Part shown: positions 1-8,617 of the stretch, one piece after another
Position numbering within the stretch: the first letter of the stretch is position 1
Layout: the number at the start of each line of letters is the position of its first letter
NCBI GenBank assembly: GCA_017307165.1
Contig: JAFKGK010000003.1
Coordinates: 62,001-126,000 of the forward strand
DNA length: 64,000 nt
Direction of reading: 5' to 3'
Source of the DNA: Candidatus Melainabacteria bacterium
Lineage (GTDB): Bacteria; Cyanobacteriota; Vampirovibrionia; Obscuribacterales; Obscuribacteraceae
Notes under the pieces: model-generated
Told to the model about the DNA's origin: nothing
The model's input: the letters and a program-made list of their open reading frames with translations, nothing else
The model's database searches: none
Translations under genes and position numbers: made by a program

Positions 1-661
1 GGGAGTGTAAAAACCATTTGCCAAAATATGTGTGAGCATGGGCTGGTCCACTGGTACCAAAGGCGGTGAGCTCCTGGATCGTGCTGGTAAATGCCGACTG
101 GAGGTGAAAGTCGACGCCCAGATCGCGCTTGTCCAGCCAGAAGAAGCCCAGGACGCCATAGGCGATCATGACGGCACCGGATACGGCGATGATGCGCAAA
201 GCATCAAAGATCGAGGAGGAGGCGGAGCGACGGGTAAAATAGCGGCGATTGATGCAGAGCGTAGCAAGAGTGATTAGCGACGGTGCCATGGCATATAGAG
301 GCAAAAGCTCCCCCAGGTCACGATCCTTGATCAATAGCAGGTTGACGTGCTCCTGGCCCAGCACCGCTGACAGTGCAATGACATTGATGGTGCAGAGGAT
401 GACGGTGAGCCACCAGGCGCGGCGTGCGCGTTTAAAAAGATTGAGCCCGAGAAAAATCAGGAGATAGCCGAGGATGACGGTGAGGGACTTGTTAAAGTGA
501 TAAGCTTCGCCAGGCACCAGTACCGAAAACAATCGTGGATGACCGCTGAGGCGCACCGATAGCGGTACTATGGCACTGCACAAGCCTGTGAGCAGCGTCA
601 AGCCTGCGGTCAGGCCGATCAGCGGGGCTGCGTATTTATCACGTACACTATGGCTGGTCAT
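1..661 (-). CDS. MprF/LysX-like (DUF2156-type) membrane protein, N-terminal part; runs off the window
   Basis: The minus-strand frame is open from an ATG at 661 to the window edge (220 codons seen). Its A overlaps the TAA stop of the kinase upstream (TAATG), so the two are translationally coupled. The visible part holds about five hydrophobic segments, an RRAWWLTV-type turn between helices and a FTRRS motif. It ends in FGKWFLHS, where MprF/LysX-type phosphatidylglycerol aminoacyltransferases pass from their last helices toward the soluble DUF2156 domain. Those enzymes transfer an amino acid from aminoacyl-tRNA onto membrane lipid. The catalytic half is outside the window, so the assignment rests on helix and loop pattern only. 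It is the last visible gene of a kinase-kinase-lipid enzyme operon. Confidence 0.55.
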   Translation of the reverse strand, partial: MTSHSVRDKYAAPLIGLTAGLTLLTGLCSAIVPLSVRLSGHPRLFSVLVPGEAYHFNKSLTVILGYLLIFLGLNLFKRARRAWWLTVILCTINVIALSAVLGQEHVNLLLIKDRDLGELLPLYAMAPSLITLATLCINRRYFTRRSASSSIFDALRIIAVSGAVMIAYGVLGFFWLDKRDLGVDFHLQSAFTSTIQELTAFGTSGPAHAHTYFGKWFLHS

Positions 662-2337
662 TACATGAGCTCCCTGAGCTTGGCAATGTCGGCCAGCAAG
701 TGTGAGACGTCTTGATATCGCGATGCAGTGTCGAGTCTGGTGGCGCGCTCTATTATCTGCGAGACCTTGCTGCGCACTCGATCGGAGGTGTCCTCGAGTC
801 TCAGGTTGGTGATGGGCTCAGGCAGGCGCCCTTCGATCAGATAATAGGCAGTGGCTCCCAGTGAATAGATGTCGGAGGCGGGTTGGGCCTTGCCTCTAAA
901 CTGCTCGGGTGAGATAAAGTTGGGCTTGCCTACCACCGAGCCTGTCACAGTGCTGTCGATGACTTGCGCGACGCTAAAATCTATGAGCTTGATGGTGCCG
1001 TCGGCAAGCAAGATGAGATTGTCTGGGGTAAAATCCCTGTGCACCACCGGTGGAGTCTGCCCATGCAGATACTGCAGGATGCGGGCCATCTGTTCCATAT
1101 AATTGACGCAGGTCAAGATGGGGAAAGGTCCTTGCTGGCTCACTAGATCGCGGAGATTGGTGCCGTCGATTTTTTCGAGGACGAGATACGCGCGGTGATC
1201 TTCGAGAAAAAGCTCTAGAAAGCGCACTATCTTTGGGTGGTCGAGGCGGCCCAGGAGGGCTGCCTCGTCTTGAAACCTTAGCGCTGCGGCCTTGCGCACG
1301 GATGCCTCGGGATAGACGGGCAGGAGAAACTCTTTGAGGACGACCTCGCTTGACAGTGTTTGCTCCAGATCACCGTGAAACTTGCGCTCGTCCCGGGCGA
1401 GATAGACTGTGCCCTGCCCGCCGACACCAATACGCGAGATGATGGCATAACGGCCATTGTTGACGAGAGCGCCTGTAGCAAGCGGGGCGAGCTTGTCGCG
1501 TTTTGGGGGAGCGGCGAGCTCTTTGAGCCAGAGGGCTGTGTAGCTGAGCTCGTCGGAGGCGGGGCGGAGTGGTTCGAGGTCCTGGCTGGAGATATAGTTG
1601 GGAAATCTATTGATGAGGTGCTGCAGGAGCTTGTGCCTGTCGTCGGCCTTGATCACGTCGCCGTAGCGGAGGCTAAAGGTCTTGCCGTCTTTAAATCTAA
1701 ACTCGATCTTGTAGTCGAGGCTCGATTTGGTGCTTGGTGGGCGGATGACTGCAATGTCGACTACATCGGCGAGGACGAGGGTCCGATGGGTGCTGAAGTC
1801 GATTATTTCATCGTTATTGCGCGAGGCCTTGCCGATGATGATCCAGTCGTTGCTCCAGATAATCTCGTTGGGGAGGGTGAGGAGCTTGTAGGTGGCAAAG
1901 GCTGATGCACAGCCGATGACGGTAAGGATCATGCCCTGAAATCTATTGATGGTGGCAATGATCTCGGATGTGCCTGGGTCTGCTGGGTGGAGAAAGGAGT
2001 ATTCCATGCTGTGCATGGCGGCGCGTAGCAGAGGCTCTATGAGGTAGCCAAAAATGCCGGTCAAAATGATGCCGACGATGATCAAAGGCGTCAGGGCGGT
2101 GACGGCCATAAGCTTGATGATCGTGGGCTTAAACCAAAGGACAAAATTGGCGTTGGGCACGTAGGCCAGGGCCTGCTGCCAGTTTGATTTAAATATAGTC
2201 TCGATCTGATTGGACCGTGTGGCCATGGGGGTGAGGGGCGCTGGGGCTGGCTCTGGCACTAACTCTGTCTCTGGCGTAACTTTGAGCGTGGGCGTCGCCA
2301 GGGCCTGATCTGTATCGAGCTCAAAATCAGACGGCAT
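661..2337 (-). CDS. Membrane Ser/Thr protein kinase (Hanks type) with DFS in place of DFG
   Basis: 558 residues from the ATG at 2337, which overlaps the upstream kinase stop by 11 bp and has AGAGGG about 9 nt ahead; the longer frame to 2427 lies inside that gene. Order: Pro/Glu-rich N terminus (10-40), two membrane segments (about 68-102 and 133-155), a PH-like beta-rich stretch (about 165-250), then a C-terminal kinase domain (297-555). The glycine loop is GVGGQG (304-309), the ATP lysine K335 and the catalytic loop HRDFTPDN (433-440). The metal-binding motif reads IDFS (452-455) rather than DFG; the Asp is kept, so activity is plausible but the activation-segment hinge is altered. No extracellular LRR part. 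Substrate unknown; the overlapping MprF-like gene suggests envelope lipid control (inference). Confidence 0.85.
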   Translation of the reverse strand: MPSDFELDTDQALATPTLKVTPETELVPEPAPAPLTPMATRSNQIETIFKSNWQQALAYVPNANFVLWFKPTIIKLMAVTALTPLIIVGIILTGIFGYLIEPLLRAAMHSMEYSFLHPADPGTSEIIATINRFQGMILTVIGCASAFATYKLLTLPNEIIWSNDWIIIGKASRNNDEIIDFSTHRTLVLADVVDIAVIRPPSTKSSLDYKIEFRFKDGKTFSLRYGDVIKADDRHKLLQHLINRFPNYISSQDLEPLRPASDELSYTALWLKELAAPPKRDKLAPLATGALVNNGRYAIISRIGVGGQGTVYLARDERKFHGDLEQTLSSEVVLKEFLLPVYPEASVRKAAALRFQDEAALLGRLDHPKIVRFLELFLEDHRAYLVLEKIDGTNLRDLVSQQGPFPILTCVNYMEQMARILQYLHGQTPPVVHRDFTPDNLILLADGTIKLIDFSVAQVIDSTVTGSVVGKPNFISPEQFRGKAQPASDIYSLGATAYYLIEGRLPEPITNLRLEDTSDRVRSKVSQIIERATRLDTASRYQDVSHLLADIAKLRELM

Positions 2338-3835
2338 GCTCGACGCCCTCTTTTTGCCTGGTGTGTATGATATGACCCTCGTCTTTAAAATGCATCGCCT
2401 GTAGTGCCTCGAGCACTGCGGCGGCACTCTGTGGCCTTTCAGCCGCCTCCATCTGCGTCATCGCCTCGACCAGCGCGTCCATCTCTGCATTTTCTCCCCG
2501 GGTAACTGTCCTGGATGGGGATAGAGGCTCGGGATCCTCGCCAGTGAGGAGAAAGTGCAGGGTGCCACCAAAGGCATAAAGATCGCTGGCCGGGCGGGCC
2601 TTGCCGCGGAGTTGCTCGGGGGCGATGTAAGCCTGCTTGCCGATCATGGTACCAGTAGCGGTGCCCAAAAAGAAATTGGCGGCACCAAAATCGATCAAAG
2701 CTATGGTGCCGTCCTTTTTGCGCAAGATCATATTGTCGGGGCTAAAATCGCGGTGTATGATCGGCTCTGTGCGTTCGTGCAGGTAGACGAGCAGCTGGGC
2801 CATCTCGACTGCCCAGGCGCGCACCACCTCTGGTGGCTGCGGCCCATGGTCTTTGATAAAGCGCCGCAGATCGACACCATCGATGTGCTCGATCTGCAAG
2901 TAATGCCGGCCGCGGTCGGCAAAATGGTCGTATATGCGCGCAATCCGATCGTGGTCGAGAGTGGCGAGCATGGTGGCTTCTTTTTGTAGCAGGCCGATGG
3001 AGACCTGCGTGGTCTCTGCATCTGTCGAATCTGGTATCACTGCCTCTTTGAGAATGCATTGGCTGCCATCGCGCTCGCGCACCAGATAGATGGCCGAGAG
3101 GCCGCCAAATGCAAGCTGGCGCTCGACGGTAAAGCGACCATCGGCAACCGTCTCGCCTGGCTCGAGCGGGATAAAATTGGTCGAGCCAAAGCGCCTGGCC
3201 AGCTCGTCTTGCCACATTTCGGTGCGGCTGCCGCCCGTTATTTGCTGGTGCTTGAGGCGTACCTCGAGGAGGTTTTTAAAGTGCTCGCTGCGATTACTGG
3301 TCTCAGAGGCCCAGACGTCGAGGGCGAGAAAGAGTCCTTCGAGCTCCTCGTTGCTGAGGCGCGAGGTCTTGAGGCGCAGGCTGTGGGGGCGGCCTTTGCC
3401 GGCAAAGGTCAGGATGAGGACGCCGTTTTTTGGATCATTGTGCGCTGAGTAGTCTACATTGAGCAAATCGCCCCATTTGAGCTTGGTGCGCAGCCAGGGG
3501 CCGGGCAGCAGGGCAAATGGCACGCCGAGGCCGTTGCGAGTTATAAATATCGTGGTGTCGGATGTGACAAAGAGCAAAAGGGCAAAGGCGATCGCAGCCA
3601 TCGAAAACGCCAGGCAGATGCTGTAGACCGGTGAGCCGACATCGTTTTGGTGGGTGATGGCAGTACTGAGGCCGAGGATCTCGCCGCGGGCGCTGAGGTT
3701 GTTGAAGCTCAGCTGGATGCACATAAAGAGCCAGATCGTAGAGACGATCGAGATCGGCAGTCCCAGCCAGGACAAAAAATGCAGGCCGGTGACGGCGCGG
3801 CTGCGGTATTTGATGGAGAGTTCGGCTTCGGCCAT
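2327..3835 (-). CDS. Membrane Ser/Thr protein kinase (Hanks type), paralogue of the next gene
   Basis: 502 residues. Two membrane segments (about 18-43 and 70-91) are followed by a beta-rich PH-like stretch (about 94-175) and a kinase domain (235-495). The catalytic loop is HRDFSPDN (361-368), DFG is at 382-384 and the likely ATP lysine is K263 (CILKEA). The glycine loop is poor: LAFGGLSAIY (241-250) lacks the usual GxGxxG spacing. The fold order and the FxPDN catalytic loop match the following kinase, so the pair is probably a tandem duplication. No clear Shine-Dalgarno precedes the ATG at 3835; upstream alternatives were not evident. It ends 11 bp inside the second kinase gene. Confidence 0.83.
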   Translation of the reverse strand: MAEAELSIKYRSRAVTGLHFLSWLGLPISIVSTIWLFMCIQLSFNNLSARGEILGLSTAITHQNDVGSPVYSICLAFSMAAIAFALLLFVTSDTTIFITRNGLGVPFALLPGPWLRTKLKWGDLLNVDYSAHNDPKNGVLILTFAGKGRPHSLRLKTSRLSNEELEGLFLALDVWASETSNRSEHFKNLLEVRLKHQQITGGSRTEMWQDELARRFGSTNFIPLEPGETVADGRFTVERQLAFGGLSAIYLVRERDGSQCILKEAVIPDSTDAETTQVSIGLLQKEATMLATLDHDRIARIYDHFADRGRHYLQIEHIDGVDLRRFIKDHGPQPPEVVRAWAVEMAQLLVYLHERTEPIIHRDFSPDNMILRKKDGTIALIDFGAANFFLGTATGTMIGKQAYIAPEQLRGKARPASDLYAFGGTLHFLLTGEDPEPLSPSRTVTRGENAEMDALVEAMTQMEAAERPQSAAAVLEALQAMHFKDEGHIIHTRQKEGVEHAV

Positions 3836-3901
3836 GGTCCGTGGCTCAACCCAATAATGATGCGGTCCCTACATCATATGCATGCCACGCCCAAAAACAA
3901 C

Positions 3902-4555
3902 TTAAAACTGGCCGTCGACTGCCTGCGCTTGCTTGGGGCTGAGGACGTCGCCTTCGAGGTCGGTGTCGGCAAATTTTTGTGGGGTCGCTTGCATGGGCGT
4001 GATGCCCTTGCGGCGCATCTCTTCGGCATGAGCGGCCTCCAGATGTGCCTTGATCTTGTCCTCTTGCTTCTTGCGGCGGGCTTCCATTTTTGCCAATTCT
4101 TTCTCATCCATCTGGGTGGGATCCTTGGCGTTGACGTTTTTGCGGCCGATGCCCGCGATGCCCATCTGCATTGCGCTGACGCCCATCATGCCGCCGGCTA
4201 TGCCGAGGCCGACGCCGCTAAAGCGACCGGAACTGTTGCCCGAGTTGAGGTTTTGCTGGTAATAAGGTGTGGTGTTGGGGCGGTAAAAAGTAGCCTGGCC
4301 GTTGCTGATGTAATTGCCGCCGGTGTAGGGATTGTTGTAGGTGCCGAGACCTTGAGGGCTATTGCGATAGTCGCCCCAGTAGTTGGGGGTGGTCGTGAGG
4401 TAGCCGTATGGTGAGGCTGAGACGCCCGAGGTGCTGGAGCCGATGGAGTTGCCGTTGGCGTCAAGCAGGACGCTCTGAGCCATCGCGGGGGAAATGCCCG
4501 AAAAAATGATGGCGGCGATCAGCATAAAAATAGCGGTGGCTGTGCGTGTCTTCAT
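3902..4555 (-). CDS. Secreted protein of unknown function
   Basis: 217 residues. It begins with a signal peptide (positive KTRT, a hydrophobic core to about residue 22, then PAMAQS as the likely cleavage site). Residues 30-95 are rich in Gly, Asn, Tyr and Ser with YGYLTT and NPYTGGNY segments, resembling low-complexity surface or adhesive proteins. A Gly/Met/Ala-rich hydrophobic stretch (about 115-137) follows, then a Lys/Glu/Met-rich charged helix (about 145-185) and a polar tail. No known domain recognised. It sits between ychF and the kinase pair on the same strand; no strong ribosome site precedes the ATG. Confidence 0.65.
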   Translation of the reverse strand: MKTRTATAIFMLIAAIIFSGISPAMAQSVLLDANGNSIGSSTSGVSASPYGYLTTTPNYWGDYRNSPQGLGTYNNPYTGGNYISNGQATFYRPNTTPYYQQNLNSGNSSGRFSGVGLGIAGGMMGVSAMQMGIAGIGRKNVNAKDPTQMDEKELAKMEARRKKQEDKIKAHLEAAHAEEMRRKGITPMQATPQKFADTDLEGDVLSPKQAQAVDGQF

Positions 4556-4604
4556 ATTACGAGTCTAGACAATGAGTCTGCCCGTGTGAATGGGGAAAAT
4601 CCCC

Positions 4605-5705
4605 CTAGACGTTAAACCTGAAATGCACGATGTCGCCATCAGCCATGACGTACTCTTTGCCTTCGAGGCGCATGGTGCCTTTTTCTTTGGCGGCTTTTTC
4701 CGAGCCGGCGACGACATAGTCGTCGTAGCCGATGACCTCAGCTTTGATAAAGCCACGCTCAAAGTCGGTGTGGATGATGCCGGCGCACTGGGGTGCGGTG
4801 GAGCCTTTTTCGAAGGGCCAGGCGCGGACTTCTTTTTCGCCGGCGGTAAAGTATGTCTTGAGGCCGAGGAGGTCAAAGGCCGCGCGGATGAGGGTGTTGA
4901 CGCCCGAGTCCTTGACTCCGAGCGATTCTAGATAGCTCATGCGCTCTTCGTGTTCGAGGGCGGCCAGCTCGGCCTCGATCTGGGCTGAGATGACGACCAC
5001 GGGGCGTTTTTCTTCGGCGGCGCGCTTTTTGAGGGCGGCGACAAAGGGGTTTTTGTCAGGATCGGCCAGTTCTTCTTCTTTTACATTGGCTGCATAGAGC
5101 AATGGTTTGGTGGAAAGCAATTGAAGCTGTGGAAGGATGGCTTTTTCTTCGTCGGTCAGCACATCCATGTTGATGGGTTCGACGTTATCGATGAAGGGGG
5201 AGATTTTTTCAAAGATCTCGGCTTCGAGGGTGGCGCGTTTGTCGCCTTGTTTTTTTTGCTTGGCGAGGCGCTCTACTCGTTTGCTGATGGAGGCCTGGTC
5301 GGCCATGGCGAGTTCGATGTGGATGGTCTCCGAATCGCGAAGGGGATCGACGCCGCCGTCGACGTGGGTAATGTTTTCGTCTTCAAAGCAGCGCACGACG
5401 TGGACTATGGCGTCTACTTCGCGGATGTGCGAGAGAAACTGGTTGCCCAGGCCCTCGCCCTTGCTGGCGCCACGGACGAGACCGGCGATGTCCACAAACT
5501 CAAATGCAGCAGGCAGTACTTGTTGCGGGTTGACCATCTGTTTGAGCTTGTCGAGTCTGGTGTCGGGTACTTTGACAATGCCGACGTTTGGCTCGATGGT
5601 GCAAAAGGGATAATTGGCGCTCTCGGCTTGATATGACGAGGTCAGGGCGTTAAAGAGTGTCGATTTACCGACGTTGGGCAAGCCCACGATACCAGCTTTG
5701 AGCAC
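4605..5705 (-). CDS. ychF: YchF/OLA1-type P-loop ATPase
   Basis: 366 residues, the usual family length, from a GTG at 5705 with GGAGG 5 nt upstream. The P-loop GLPNVGKST is at residues 8-16, and the G3-like DIAGLVRGAS motif and the FCTIEPNVG switch region are both present. A coiled insertion follows and the C terminus is a TGS-type domain (about 280-366). YchF is a ribosome-associated Obg-family nucleotidase that prefers ATP and influences translation and oxidative stress responses. It is the first gene of the leftward group. Confidence 0.96.
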   Translation of the reverse strand: MLKAGIVGLPNVGKSTLFNALTSSYQAESANYPFCTIEPNVGIVKVPDTRLDKLKQMVNPQQVLPAAFEFVDIAGLVRGASKGEGLGNQFLSHIREVDAIVHVVRCFEDENITHVDGGVDPLRDSETIHIELAMADQASISKRVERLAKQKKQGDKRATLEAEIFEKISPFIDNVEPINMDVLTDEEKAILPQLQLLSTKPLLYAANVKEEELADPDKNPFVAALKKRAAEEKRPVVVISAQIEAELAALEHEERMSYLESLGVKDSGVNTLIRAAFDLLGLKTYFTAGEKEVRAWPFEKGSTAPQCAGIIHTDFERGFIKAEVIGYDDYVVAGSEKAAKEKGTMRLEGKEYVMADGDIVHFRFNV

Positions 5706-5878
5706 GATTGCCTCCAGATATATAGATCAAAGCCTATTTTATTGCCTTCCGGGCGATTTTAGAGCGGCAAGGCCATTCTATGAAGGATAATGAAAAATTG
5801 GGGGTTGTCATTAGATTGCAAGATTTCTGAAAGAATGAGGCAATAGGTTAGCTTTAGGATTAAAGAGGAAAGGAAACC

Positions 5879-6547
5879 ATGCGGATACTATTAGCTGAAG
5901 ATGATGATCTACTGGCAGGCGGGATTGCCCTGGCCCTGCGCAATAGCAGCTATTCGGTTGACCATGTGGGTAATGGCCATGATGCCGATCATGCTCTCAA
6001 ATACACTGATTATGATCTTTTGATCCTGGATCTAGGGCTGCCTCGAATGGATGGCATGGAGGTCCTGACCAATTTGCGCTCGCGTGGGCAGATCATGCCG
6101 GTGATGGTGTTGACGGCTCGCGATCGCCTGGAGGACCGCGTGGGTGGTCTGGATGCTGGGGCCAATGATTATCTGACCAAGCCTTTTGAGGTGCCGGAGC
6201 TTCTCGCGCGAGTCAGAGCCTTGATGCGTAAGGATCGCTGGGGCAATACGGTGGAGTTTACCTATGGGCCAGTGAGATTCAACACGACTTCGCGTCGGGT
6301 CTTTCTCAATGATGAGCCTGTCGATCTGTCGGCCAGGGAGCTGGCGGTGCTGGAGATACTCTTGCAGCGCGCCGGTCGCGTGGTCAACAAAAACCTTATT
6401 GCCGATCATTTGACCGGTTGGGATTCGGATCTCACTCACAATGCTATAGAAATCATTGTGCACCGACTGCGAAAGAAACTAGAATGTGAAGGATTTTCCA
6501 TTCGTACCTTGCGCGGACTCGGTTATCTAGTTGAAAAAGCTAACTAG
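5879..6547 (+). CDS. OmpR/PhoB-family response regulator
   Basis: 222 residues with a purine-rich ribosome site (GAAAGGAAACC) just ahead of the ATG. The receiver domain (1-115) has the acidic cluster EDDD (7-10), phospho-acceptor D51 in LILDLGLP, T79 and K101 (LTKPF). The C-terminal winged-helix domain (about 125-220) has the OmpR-type VDLSARELAVLEIL and the RLRKKLE recognition-helix region. It is closest in style to QseB/TctD/PmrA regulators. Its stop overlaps the histidine kinase gene by 17 bp, so the two form a two-component operon. The stimulus is unknown. Confidence 0.95.
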   Translation: MRILLAEDDDLLAGGIALALRNSSYSVDHVGNGHDADHALKYTDYDLLILDLGLPRMDGMEVLTNLRSRGQIMPVMVLTARDRLEDRVGGLDAGANDYLTKPFEVPELLARVRALMRKDRWGNTVEFTYGPVRFNTTSRRVFLNDEPVDLSARELAVLEILLQRAGRVVNKNLIADHLTGWDSDLTHNAIEIIVHRLRKKLECEGFSIRTLRGLGYLVEKAN

Positions 6548-7934
6548 TGCATCAATAGCCGGAGATCTACTAGCTTATCTCCTTATACCTCTGGGCGTGC
6601 TGGCAGTTGTCGGCACGGGTTTTGCGTATTATCTCTCGATAGCCTTTGCAAATGATGCTTACGATAGAGAGTTGCTAAACAGTGCTGATTCGGTGGCGAT
6701 CCGTACCAGGCGCAAATCGGGGCGCATCCTCGTCGATCTGCCGCCATACGTCCGCAATCTCTTGCGGCATGACAATTCTGATCGATCTTTCTACCGTATC
6801 GAAAGCACCACAGGCGAAGTCATCACCGGTGACCCTGAGCTGCCTGATCCGCCTGCCAATATGCCGCTTACAAAGCCTGAGTTTAGCTATGGCAATGTCG
6901 GTCCGTATCGCGTGCGCATAGTCTCCATCCGCATACCGGTCTCTGAGAAAGAGTCGGAGAGGACGGGGGATTCGGTTATTTTGCAGGTGGCCGAAACACT
7001 GAAGGCGCGCGAGAGATTTAGTCAGATGTTGTTGGTATCGATGGTGATGCCGCAGATTTTGATGATTGCCATTGGGGGATTGTGTATCTGGTTGGGTGTC
7101 AGACGAGGCTTGAGGCCGCTCGGCGACTTGCGCTCGGCGATCGCCAAGCGCAGCCAATATGAGCTTACGCCGCTGACTGCCGATAACGTACCGGTAGAGG
7201 TGCAACCACTGGTGATGGCGATCAATGATCTGCTTGTGAGGTTGAGAGATGATCTGGATGCGCAGCGGCGATTTGTGGCAAATGCGGCGCATCAATTGAG
7301 GACTCCATTGGCTGGCCTCAAGACCTATACTGGTATCATGCAGTCTTTTCAGTTGCCGCCTGAGCCTACGCATGCGGTGCAGCAATTGGATACGGCGCTC
7401 AATCGTGTGACGAGGATGGTCAATCGCTTGTTGGCTCTCGCAAAGGCGGAGCCAAATCCGGCAATGCAATTGGAAAAGAAAAAATTTGATATAACGGAGA
7501 TCGCGGCGGAGACGACTTCGGATCTGGTGTATGAGGCTCTCAATAAGCGGATCGAGTTGGCATTTGAAGGGTCGGAAGAGGCGCTGATGCTTAATGGAGA
7601 TCCTGGATCAGTGCGCGAGCTAATCATGAATCTCGTTGATAATGCGATCAGGTACACCCCAGAAGATGGGCATGTGACTGTGCGTTTGTTGTCGGATAAG
7701 CCGGATGTGGTGACATTGATCGTGGAGGATGATGGGCCTGGTATCCCCTTGGATGAGCGTGAGAGAGTGTTTGAGAGATTTTACCGGGTGCTGGGGACGG
7801 ATGTGCCGGGGACTGGTCTAGGTCTGGCGATCGTAAGGGAAATAGCGAGGTCGCATGAGGCGCAGGTGAGGATCGAGGATGGGATTGGCGGCAAGGGGGC
7901 GGCGTTTTGCGTGGACTTTCCGCGGACTGCGTAA
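6531..7934 (+). CDS. Membrane sensor histidine kinase
   Basis: 467 residues from a TTG at 6531 inside the end of the response regulator gene; no other start lies close by in frame. One membrane segment is near residues 12-35, followed by a periplasmic sensor region of about 125 residues and a second membrane segment near 163-185. HAMP-like linker, HisKA box with phospho-acceptor H254 in AAHQLRTPLAG, then HATPase_c with N-box LVDNAIRYTP, G1 box DDGPGIP and G2 box GTGLGLAIV. The organisation matches the QseC/TctE/PmrB group that senses metals, small acids or envelope signals; the ligand cannot be read here. Confidence 0.95.
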   Translation: MKKLTSASIAGDLLAYLLIPLGVLAVVGTGFAYYLSIAFANDAYDRELLNSADSVAIRTRRKSGRILVDLPPYVRNLLRHDNSDRSFYRIESTTGEVITGDPELPDPPANMPLTKPEFSYGNVGPYRVRIVSIRIPVSEKESERTGDSVILQVAETLKARERFSQMLLVSMVMPQILMIAIGGLCIWLGVRRGLRPLGDLRSAIAKRSQYELTPLTADNVPVEVQPLVMAINDLLVRLRDDLDAQRRFVANAAHQLRTPLAGLKTYTGIMQSFQLPPEPTHAVQQLDTALNRVTRMVNRLLALAKAEPNPAMQLEKKKFDITEIAAETTSDLVYEALNKRIELAFEGSEEALMLNGDPGSVRELIMNLVDNAIRYTPEDGHVTVRLLSDKPDVVTLIVEDDGPGIPLDERERVFERFYRVLGTDVPGTGLGLAIVREIARSHEAQVRIEDGIGGKGAAFCVDFPRTA

Positions 7935-7950
7935 ATGGCGGTGGCGAGGG

Positions 7951-8026
7951 CATGGGTATCGAGATGGGTTGCGAGAAGACAGTGGCCAGTATAAAAACAT
8001 GAGTATCGAGATGGGTTGCGAGAAGG
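7951..8026 (+). repeat. Direct repeat (about 28 bp, 47-bp period) next to hairpin A1
   Basis: The segment beginning CATGGGTATCGAGATGGG at 7951 recurs as CATGAGTATCGAGATGGG at 7998, with both copies running on into TTGCGAGAAG. The second copy's last 10 bases are the first half of the 5' arm of hairpin A1 (8016-8034). The repeat begins 16 bp after the histidine kinase stop codon. Confidence 0.85.
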
Positions 8027-8087
8027 CTCAATGCACGCCCCACCGGTGCTGCGCAAAGCGGGTCTTAGCATTGAGCCATTCTCGCAA
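8016..8087 (-). repeat. Family A hairpin element, copy A1
   Basis: 72-nt imperfect palindrome. The 5' arm 8016-8034 pairs with 8068-8087 through 19 bp with one bulge. The core (8035-8067) is the most diverged of the four copies but keeps TTGCGCAGCACC on the minus strand as the 12 central bases of a 14-nt loop, closed by CCCGC/GTGGG (one G-U pair). It lies downstream of the histidine kinase and has no U-tract, so it does not look like an ordinary terminator. Confidence 0.85.
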
Positions 8088-8100
8088 TGACAGATCGAAC

Positions 8101-8617
8101 ACATACTGACTCTGCCACCGCCAGTGGTCTCCGCTCCAATTGTTCTTTCTTTTAATGCCTGCTCTAATTTGTGGGATGCAAGGTCAGTAGAAAATCCTCA
8201 GTTATTCTGTATTAAAGCCTCTTTTGAGAATGCGCCCATCCAATTTGCTCTACCTTGTCCGAATTATTCAGGCTGTAGAAAATGTCACCAAGTTTGGGTT
8301 TTATATAGACTACTTGGATTGTGTAATTGGCTCTCAGACCGAAATCTACGGCCACATCCGACATGAGTATTCTTTTTTGCATCGGATCCTCAAATAGTAT
8401 GGTCACGTCAAATTACTCGTGTCTGCTAATTAGTTGCCCGGTTTTGGGCTTTTTATTGGGGAAAACCCTCAATATCCGCTCAGTCCCAAAAATGACACCA
8501 GGCCCGACATTCAGCTAAAGATTTACCAGGCTGAAGCAGCCTAAATCTATACTCGCGCCCCCACTGACACGGACGCGACAAATGAGCTATCAGCTTTTGA
8601 TCATAATGAAAGCAAGA
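8101..8617. other. Intergenic stretch without a convincing gene
   Basis: Lies between hairpins A1 and A2. Only short frames occur. A 64-codon minus frame (8406 to 8212, GTG start, no ribosome site) has protein-like composition and might be a remnant, but I cannot support it as a gene. No RNA gene, IS end or promoter was recognised. Confidence 0.5.

Noticed and set aside
5770..5790. ATTCTATGA, the family B loop sequence, upstream of the response regulator
   Set aside because: The flanking bases do not form the GC inner stem or paired arms, so it is probably chance or at most a decayed copy.
8212..8406. 64-codon minus frame with GTG start between hairpins A1 and A2
   Set aside because: No ribosome site, no recognised motif and no neighbours supporting it; left as intergenic.
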